Shown here piece by piece: positions 56,981 to 64,000 of a DNA stretch of 64,000 nucleotides (position 1 is the first letter of the stretch; every line of letters begins with the position of its first letter). The DNA lies in assembly GCA_037783415.1 (NCBI GenBank), contig JAZGTN010000170.1, positions 1,407,501 to 1,471,500 on the forward strand. Reading direction: 5' to 3'. This DNA is from Leptasterias polaris (lineage: Eukaryota > Echinodermata > Asteroidea > Forcipulatida > Asteriidae). The position numbers and the translations under genes are program-made. Below the pieces are notes generated by a model. The model was not told the DNA's origin and searched no databases. It was given only the letters and a program-made list of their open reading frames with translations.

Positions 56981-58590
56981 AGACCAATTACAAGGAATTG
57001 TTTTGTAAAAATTATTTCAGATTTCATTCCCAGTTCGACCCTTTGAAAAGTGTCACAAAAATACCCCAGTGTGTTTAGTGGGTGAACAAGTTGCAAGCCT
57101 GTCATTACATTGTGTATACGCATCGTTATCAATGTGTAGCAACTACTTCTGTGACTTGGCGCACTGTCGCACTGTGAAGAATATGACACAGTGACTTTGC
57201 CCATCACTTTTGGACACGAAGAAGATGTCACTGTGACTAAACCCACTGTGGACACACTGTGAGAACGTGGCACTTTAACCTAAAGTTACAAATTCACTGT
57301 GTACACTAGGAACACATTGGAGCTGAAAAAGGGGTAAAGTGGCAGACATTGATTGCTTCGTCAAAGGTCGACGATTTTAAACACACCTCCTCAGTCTAAC
57401 CTTTAGTTTTAAACAGTTTACATTCCAAACTTCAATTATCAACGGTGTATGAATGATGTTAAAGTTTAATCATGCTCTGTAGATAAGTCAGTTAATGGCA
57501 AAATATTAATGAAACTTGGTAAATATTTGTGTTGTTAAAGTTCGCATTGGTATAAAAACCCACTTGTTCAAAGAAAAGTTTGATGAAGGCCACTATCTAC
57601 ATCTCATAATTTCATTCTTTTGTTGTGCTGTTTTAACTTTACACAATGGAACTCTACCAAGCATCTCGTTAAATTTCAGAACGTCACATTTTCTTGAAAG
57701 TGGAATTACTTCCCCCAAAGAGTTCGTTATTCTATTCCATCATCACATCAAAACGATTTCAAAGTTGTTGCTTGCTGATTCTTTTGCTAAACTATTGGCA
57801 TATAGTTATATATACCGCTCATCTAACTGGGAGTGTAGACGAAGGCAATGCAGGGCGGTTGATTGATTCTATAGTCTACCCAATATTATAAGTTTTTCTA
57901 TTTGTAGCATTTAAAACTATTTTGATTACGTAGATGAAAGTTTTAGATTAAAGTTTATAAATTTCCCAAAAGGTAACTACAAGACTTCTTACATAATCAC
58001 CGATATTATTCTTAATGTTTTTACACATAAGACAATGTTTCCTTGATAGTCAGGATCATGACTTTATCTTTCTGTAAAAAACATCCCTACAATGAACCGA
58101 CATGTTCACCAAGATATATTTCTTTCAGATGTCTCTCTCGTCAGTCTTTTATTTTCTAGCGATTCTTTTCCGGTGAAAGCTTAAATGAAAATATACTGTG
58201 TGTATTATGAATAACATTTTGTAAACCACTCTTTGATGTGTTGAGAAAGTGTCATGTTCTTTGTAGAGGCAGAACACGGTTCATATTTTTATTTATTTTT
58301 AATTTTCGTATCACTGAAAACTTTAGACCATTCTAAATATTATCTTACACTAAGGTACCAAGGTGGATTGTAAAGATTGTACAACATCAACATTTCGTTT
58401 CACCTGTTTGGCATGGAACTATACTGTTACAATAATTGTTGAATCTTTATGTTGTCTTTATAGCAATTGGTTTTTACTAATCATTATAAAAGTAACTTAC
58501 TAATGAACAAACGCATGAAATTTAAGAAAAAAATCCCGCCCGCCACCGCACTGTGAACGTCTGTTTTATCATCATATCACAAAAATGCAC
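56981..58590. other. Gene-free stretch
   Basis: 57140-57310 has several scattered 'cactgtga'/'cacagtgac' words in both orientations without a clear unit. Near 57540-57580 a sequence reading like a non-LTR retrotransposon C-terminus (ttggtataaaaacccacttgttcaaa) occurs. No gene was recognised. Confidence 0.45.
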
Positions 58591-58911
58591 CTACTTGTGT
58601 AGTGTTGTAGTCGAACTCAAAGAAGGGGTTTGGTGATCATTCTCCTGGAGAACATTTCTGTCTGAAAGTGGATTTGAGAATCCCAAAACTACCAATATTA
58701 TTTCGGTTGCAGCGATTGGAACAACAAGCGCACTCATAACAACGCACAATTGCTGACATACAGTTTGGTCGTCAAAATGTAGCGGGAAAAATCTTACGTG
58801 GTTTGCCAAACCGTCTGGTTGCTGCCTAGTCAAGCACAAAGCAAAAAAGGTAATTCCAAAGAATAAAATTACAGGTTCAGTAAATATTTGGGTAAATGAA
58901 CGTCTCGACAT
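58591..58911 (-). CDS. Possible membrane-transporter fragment (MFS/SLC46-like?)
   Basis: A 106-codon minus-strand frame starts at an ATG and has two strongly hydrophobic stretches: EPVILFFGITFFALCLT near residues 12-28 and a Val/Ala/Ile-rich segment near 59-80, followed by LGFSNPLSDR. An N-terminal EPV before the first helix and a GxxSDR-type loop after a helix recall SLC46/proton-coupled folate transporters, but the Gly-Arg-Lys expected after the loop is missing. No downstream exons were found within view. It may be a first exon, a broken gene copy, or a chance frame. Confidence 0.25.
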   Translation of the reverse strand: MSRRSFTQIFTEPVILFFGITFFALCLTRQQPDGLANHVRFFPLHFDDQTVCQQLCVVMSALVVPIAATEIILVVLGFSNPLSDRNVLQENDHQTPSLSSTTTLHK

Positions 58912-59019
58912 AAAAGCTCACTAATCCAAACAGCAACAACCCTTCAACAACATGTTGTCGTTTCACGACGTTTTCAAGTTAATAAGGATAATTCAGCGCA
59001 GTCAGCACAATTCATTTCC

Positions 59020-59870
59020 AGCGATCGCAAACTTCGCGACAGATGGTGTTTGCAAATGAAAAGAGCCCATGGCCGTGGCGGATTCTTTGTTAGCAAGTCC
59101 ACACAAGTTTGTAATTTGCACTTTAACGCAGATGATATTAAGGAGTCTCCCACAGGAAAATGGAGACTTAAAAACCTAGTGCTGAGCCAGCAAATGTAAC
59201 TACTTAGATTAGGTCACCAAGAACAAGAAGTCAGAGTTCTCCAAAGAACCCCTTTGAAAAATGAATCAACAAATGCAAGTTGTTGACTGAACAGATGCTG
59301 ATTCACATAATATGACGATGGGTGGCAATCAACCAATCGACGATGAACAAAACATTATCGATGAAAAGAATATTCTGAATAATGAACTAGTGAAGACAGA
59401 GAATGAACGTTTAAAGGAAGAGGTCTACAAACCGGAAAAATCTGGCGAAAGGCTGCAAAGCGAGATAACTTGCAAAATGAAAAATGTGAACAGAGTAAGT
59501 TCGTCATCACTTTGGAAGAGATGACTCCTATAACAAAGCATACTGCATTTCCAAGCATCATATCACATAAAAATGCCTCCTGGGCATTGCACTAGGTGGC
59601 GCAATATCATTCATCAGTCAGCTCTATCCTTGATCCATGTCTGACAGGGAAATAGTCATCAGAAGTGGGTTTCTTGACCCAAAACTGTTTGCTAAAGATG
59701 ATGTGGTAATGGCTGACCGTGGTTTTACTATTGAGGATCTACTGAAGCCAATGGGTGTAAAACTAAACATCCCTGCTTTTCAGGAGAGGGCAGTTTGAAA
59801 TTGAAGAACAATTAAAACACAACAAATTGCAGCAAAGAGGATTCATGTAAAAAGGGCAATCAACAAGTAA
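59020..59870 (+). pseudogene. THAP-domain / DDE_Tnp_4 transposase relic
   Basis: 59040-59200 encodes the end of a THAP DNA-binding domain: CLQMKRAHGRGGFF, then VCNLHF and a GKWRLKN stretch, followed by an in-frame stop. 59312-59524 gives an acidic, coiled-coil-like segment with its own ATG. 59640-59800 carries the DDE_Tnp_4 core ADRGFTIEDLL..GVKLNIPAF with the second catalytic Asp. 59826-59870 reads IAAKRIHVKRAI, where the family has HVERAI; the catalytic Glu is Lys. Frames shift and stops intervene, so the gene is dead. The family is that of Harbinger-related THAP-bearing transposases. Confidence 0.75.
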
Positions 59871-60363
59871 ACCCGCCCCCCAAAGGATTTGTTTGCTGTT
59901 TATTGATTAAATTGCTTCAATCCAGTAATTTATATGTAATGAGTAAGATTGAGAAGTACCACTTCATTAATACAAGTAAAAGAACCCATGGATACATGTT
60001 AATATCTGGTACACTAGACAAAAAAAGAAAATGTACACAAACACAGCAATTGGATTGTGTTTATTTTTATTTTTCAGATGATGATTCAACATGATTTTCG
60101 TTCAAGTGTATTTTCTGAAGAAAAGCTCAAGTTTTTGCATGAATTGTTTTCATTAAAGTCACTTTTCTAACCCCCAAGATGCACCCAAATCGCCAAATTT
60201 AGTATCAAAAGAAAGCTACATTCATTTTCTGTCGAAAACTTGCACTGAAAAAATCACATACACCAAACTTCGCACAAAAGCGAGTAAAAATGAAAACACA
60301 GATCAAGCGGTCAAAAACCAACATGGCTGCGTCCGCGATAAAAAGTCGTTCTCGCAAAGTAGA
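59871..60363. other. Gene-free stretch
   Basis: AT-rich, nothing recognised apart from possible decayed continuation of the transposase relic. Confidence 0.4.
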
Positions 60364-60761
60364 ATTTCTTTGTCCTTCAAGTACCATGTAAGTATCACAA
60401 TGGAGAATTTTTTTGTAACCCTCATATCATTATTATTATTAATATTAAAATTTAAACATCGGCTTGGTGATTCAATTATCACTGTTTATTTATATGCTTT
60501 ATTATAAATGTTAAGAAACATAAAAAGACACAAAACTAAATAAAAATCATATTTGAAAGCCAAGAATTATTTTCATTTTTTTTTAGTTTTTGCAAATTAC
60601 CATGGTATTTTTTAAAATTTAATAAAAAATATTTTGAATAAAATGAAGACAACCATCGCTAAATGTAAAAGAAAATTCATCATATTAAAGAGGGAAAACA
60701 TGCTCGTTTTATTGGTGTTTTTCATTGTGATACTTACATGGTACTTGAAGGACAAAGAAAT
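60364..60761. mobile_element. Foldback element with perfect 39-bp inverted ends
   Basis: 60364-60402 and 60723-60761 are exact reverse complements (starting atttctttgtccttcaagta). The 320-bp interior is very AT-rich and non-coding. Exact identity of the arms suggests recent origin or gene conversion. No target duplication was seen. Confidence 0.85.
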
Positions 60762-63389
60762 AAGGCACATGGCTTCTTTAAGCCTCTGTATTTTCCCCCC
60801 CAGAATGCTCAGCAGAATGTTCAATCACATGATTTGATCATCGTGAATTGTGAATTGAAAAACTGTTTGATGAAACTTTTTCGGTGGGCAAGTTTTTTTT
60901 ATGGCCCGACAGTATGACATATTTGTGTACCTTGTAGAAATGCCTAAAATACCACAACTTTTTGCATTTACAAGTGCAACTAACCAGTGGAGCCTTACAT
61001 GTTTCTAAGTTTTTGTCAAAGGAGAGGAGACTCTTTGCTTGGCAAGTCAAACCACAAAAATAATTGTATCTAGGGACTGTTTACATCGCGCGCAGAGAGG
61101 TAAAAGATTTGCATCGATTTCAGGGTCACCTTGAATACTGGACGTCCTACGATTCCTACGATACCCAGGCATTTTGTTGCGTTGATAGAAAGTTTGGTTG
61201 AATGATTTTGTTGACCGATAGAGAGCGCCGTTGTGCTTTAACGGTAGTCGCACTGATCCAATTTGCAAGGATGTAAAAAGGCATAACTTTGGGGATTGTT
61301 TTATCTTATAAAGAATTTAGTCTCAATCTCGTTTTCACTGCTGTCATTTAAATTGGTTATACACAATTATACAAATATTCACTCTGTTATTTTCAATGTT
61401 CAGCTCTGCATAGTTGAGGTTAGGCAGTCTGGTCTATTTGTTGCGTTCTTTTCCTGTGTTGGTTTTCTAAAAGTTAACACGTTTGGTAAACACGATGAGA
61501 GAGTAAATCCAACATTTTGGGTGGAGGAAGCGAGTGAGGAGAACCGCTCATGGAGCCATTTTAATTAACAATAGCTAGAGAGGAGGATCGGTTGGTGAGT
61601 AAGATGTTAGAATGTTATTTTGGGTGAAATTGGGTAACAATTGTTTGATAAATAAATAGCACATGGTATGAAGTGCACATTGTATGCATCAGTATTGGCT
61701 TTAACTAAATGTTATGCATACTTAGCCTACTTTATGCAAACTAAGGTGGATGGTTACCTATGGGAAAGTAAACTTTAGCATTGGTTGTTACTTGACATAA
61801 TAAGGTTTATGGATCTATTTGTTTGTACTATTCTGTGAATGGTGAATAAAACAGTATGCAGAGTAATTTTGAGCCTGTCAGTGAGCAACCCCAAACAAGG
61901 TGTCACGCCTTCTTATTGTCTCAGGACTTTATAAAAACATTACATAATGATCCACACAAATATGCCTCGAAATGTTGTGGTTTTCCTTTTACTTCGTGAA
62001 CTAACACGGTCCGCCATTTTTTGGAGTCAACAATTTGGCTCATTAAAATGGCGGGCTTCACTCACATTATTCCTTGTGTCCTGAACTATATGCCTGCTGG
62101 GCTCAGAATTGTTAATTTTGTCCTTGGATGACATTATTTGTGAAAACAAAATGGAAATTGACGCTCCGTTGTGACATCCCGAAATGACATGCTTGTGAAG
62201 TCTTTCGCGCATGTACGTACTTAAAGGGCCATAAAAAGCGTTTGATATGAAACACGGTTGGAAAGATGTTTTAAAAGTGGAATATAATGATCCACACAAC
62301 TATTCCTTAACAATATTTGGCTTTTGTTAAATTTCGTGACACAAAACGCTCCGCCATATTGTGGATTGTGTGATGTGTCGTGTTTTAGTCATCTCCTCCT
62401 GTCCACAATAAACATATTGGGTATACAAATCACCGTTCCTTTCTCTCGGTTTTTATAGTCCAATTACACTTTTCTTACCCTGATTGACGAGGTTTCTTCT
62501 TTTTGAACGCGTCTTCATCTGTTTTTTGTGGCGATCCATTTTGACATGTGAACGGTGTGGGTGTTTACATAGATACATGTTGCGAGATTGAGAATGGTAT
62601 ATTACCCGGCGTTCATCTGATAGGTTTACCAGGCCACTGGCTACGGCACCAGCCTAACTACTGTTCATCGCGCATTTTGCCCATTACACGGACGATGGTA
62701 CAGCTGGAAATACGTATACGTTTCGCGGGCGGGACAGATGTCGGGGGGTTAGAGGGCAATGTAATTTTTTTAAAATCACCATTCACTAATTATAACACAG
62801 TAAAGGTGTTTTATTGCATTAACAACTCTTAATAAGGATAAAGAACACCTCCAAACAGTAAACTTTCATGAGATTTGAAGGCAACGTGTCCCTTTAAATT
62901 GTAGATGCATAGCAACCACGAACGAGGGCGCGGTCTAACTCGTTCGTGCAGCACGTTTTCTTCCGGGTGGCAACTTCTCTTCCCAACGTTCGAGTTTCTA
63001 TCATGGGTTTCTATGCATGCAGCGCATGCGAATTGAGCTTAAACGGTCAATTTGTACATGATGTACACAACGGCAGTGCAGAACTCCGACTTATTTTCGG
63101 AAATAATTTAATCCATGGATAATATATTTGTTATTTTATGTGAACTCATCAAAAATGTAGTTAACAACACCAAGAATTTATGAAAGGAATATCAGCATCT
63201 CAAATCAGGTAGAAATATGAAAACGTTGTAGTAAAAATTGTGTTCACATTGTAGAAAAGCTTTACACCCAGGACGTCAGTGCAGTGCAACAGACACTGAC
63301 GTCCTACCAGGGCTAGATTTTGTGGTACAAATATTGAATATTTACGTGCATCTTTACGTAAATTTTTCCCCGATTATTCCCTTAAACGC
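60762..63389. other. Gene-free stretch with repeat pieces
   Basis: 62006-62040 and 62345-62365 share 'ccgccattttttggagtcaacaatttggctc'-type words with 54655-54720. A perfect 12-bp stem (aggacgtcagtg, 63270-63281, and complement 63294-63305) forms a hairpin. No gene was recognised; the minus frame at 61047-61268 has no known domain. Confidence 0.45.
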
Positions 63390-63890
63390 AAATATTTATG
63401 TAAACAGTTGTGAATTGGGGCAAAAACCTGGGAATATTTACGTAAATATTCACGCAAATATATATTTGATGTCCCTTAAGGGCCACCATACTTAATATTT
63501 TAGTGAGGTAGGCCTATTGTTGATTTTTTTTTACCCATTATATTATGTGAAATCCCTTTCTGGGTGTGTTAGGTATAGACGTAAAAAGGTAAAACTTCAC
63601 CGTGGAGTCACCAGTGTGCGTGCACGATCAGGTGAAGGAGGCCCACACAACAGTTTCGAAGATTTCCCTCGAACATATAGGTCTACCCTCCAATTCCTTA
63701 AAGAGGCGAACCAACACTTAACGTCTACAAGGTAAGGGACCAGTTTCTGCATTGTACGTGTGGTTGAATTTAGGTGTTATTTGGAAAACGTTTTGGGGAG
63801 TGCTGGCCCAAAGCTTGTTCCCGGTAACTTACCCATACGGTACGTTTTTATGACTATCAACCATATTGGGGTGCGATTAGGCCTTGATAT
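63390..63890 (+). repeat. Duplication unit head, copy D
   Basis: It matches the head and middle of units A and B: 'gggaatatttacgtaaatattcacgcaaat', 'gggccaccatactta', 'tgtgaaatccctttctgggtgtg', the exon-like block with 'caccagtgtgcgtgcacgatcaggtgaagga', the donor-like ctacaag/gtaaggg at 63731, and 'ggaaaacgttttggggagtg'. It lies on the far side of the GTPase gene from the other copies. Confidence 0.8.
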
Positions 63891-64000
63891 AAACAAAAAT
63901 AATTCGAGTAAATAAGTATAAGGGGTCATTCCGTGTCAATTCAACACGCTTTTGGAACCTGACCGTCACGGATTGAAATGAAATTCGGTGTGCTGATTGG

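Overview
This is nuclear DNA from an animal. Genes have GT-AG introns, AATAAA poly(A) signals, tRNA-derived SINEs and many foldback elements. The repeat style (frequent 'taggcctac' words, 'gggcccaatttcatgg...' foldbacks, SINE tails ending in 'gcgctatataaat' plus ATT repeats) and the two genes suggest an invertebrate deuterostome, most likely an echinoderm. That placement is inference, not proof.

Layout. 1-18.9 kb: gene-poor, repeat-bearing sequence with one unassigned exon-like ORF near 1.0-1.2 kb. 18,967-19,840: a non-autonomous DNA transposon with 26-bp terminal inverted repeats and a 5-bp target duplication, ending 80 bp before the next gene's start codon. 19,921-40,066: a complete 22-exon ZRANB3 orthologue (DNA annealing helicase and structure-specific endonuclease). 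I rebuilt it exon by exon; all phases agree and give 1,532 residues, against about 1,079 in human. 41.9-47.8 kb: an array of diverged tandem duplicates (units A, B, C) broken up by SINEs and foldback elements; a fourth copy of the unit head lies at 63.4-63.9 kb. 49,636-54,051: a single long exon for a 1,471-residue protein joining a stonustoxin/verrucotoxin-type N-terminal region, a thioredoxin-like fold, four fibronectin type III domains, an AIG1/septin-like GTPase and a Cys-rich tail. 54.6-64 kb: a ~0.9-kb tandem duplication, a possible minus-strand membrane-protein fragment, a dead THAP/DDE transposase, foldback elements and the unit-head copy.

How the parts work. ZRANB3 acts at stalled replication forks. 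PCNA-binding motifs and a ubiquitin-binding NZF finger recruit it; the SNF2 motor remodels the fork; the C-terminal HNH nuclease cuts. This version departs from human in three visible ways: three RanBP2/NZF fingers instead of one, a long DEAS heptapeptide repeat before them, and a PIP-like tail where human ZRANB3 has an APIM motif. The large GTPase protein is of the sort found in expanded, probably defence-related animal families; its function is not known from sequence.

The most novel material is in the mobile DNA. There are two ultra-short (37 and 30 bp) foldback insertions with perfect 8-bp target duplications, one supported by uninterrupted copies of its host element inside this window, and a TAGACTTG...CAAGTCTA element family with 9-bp duplications.
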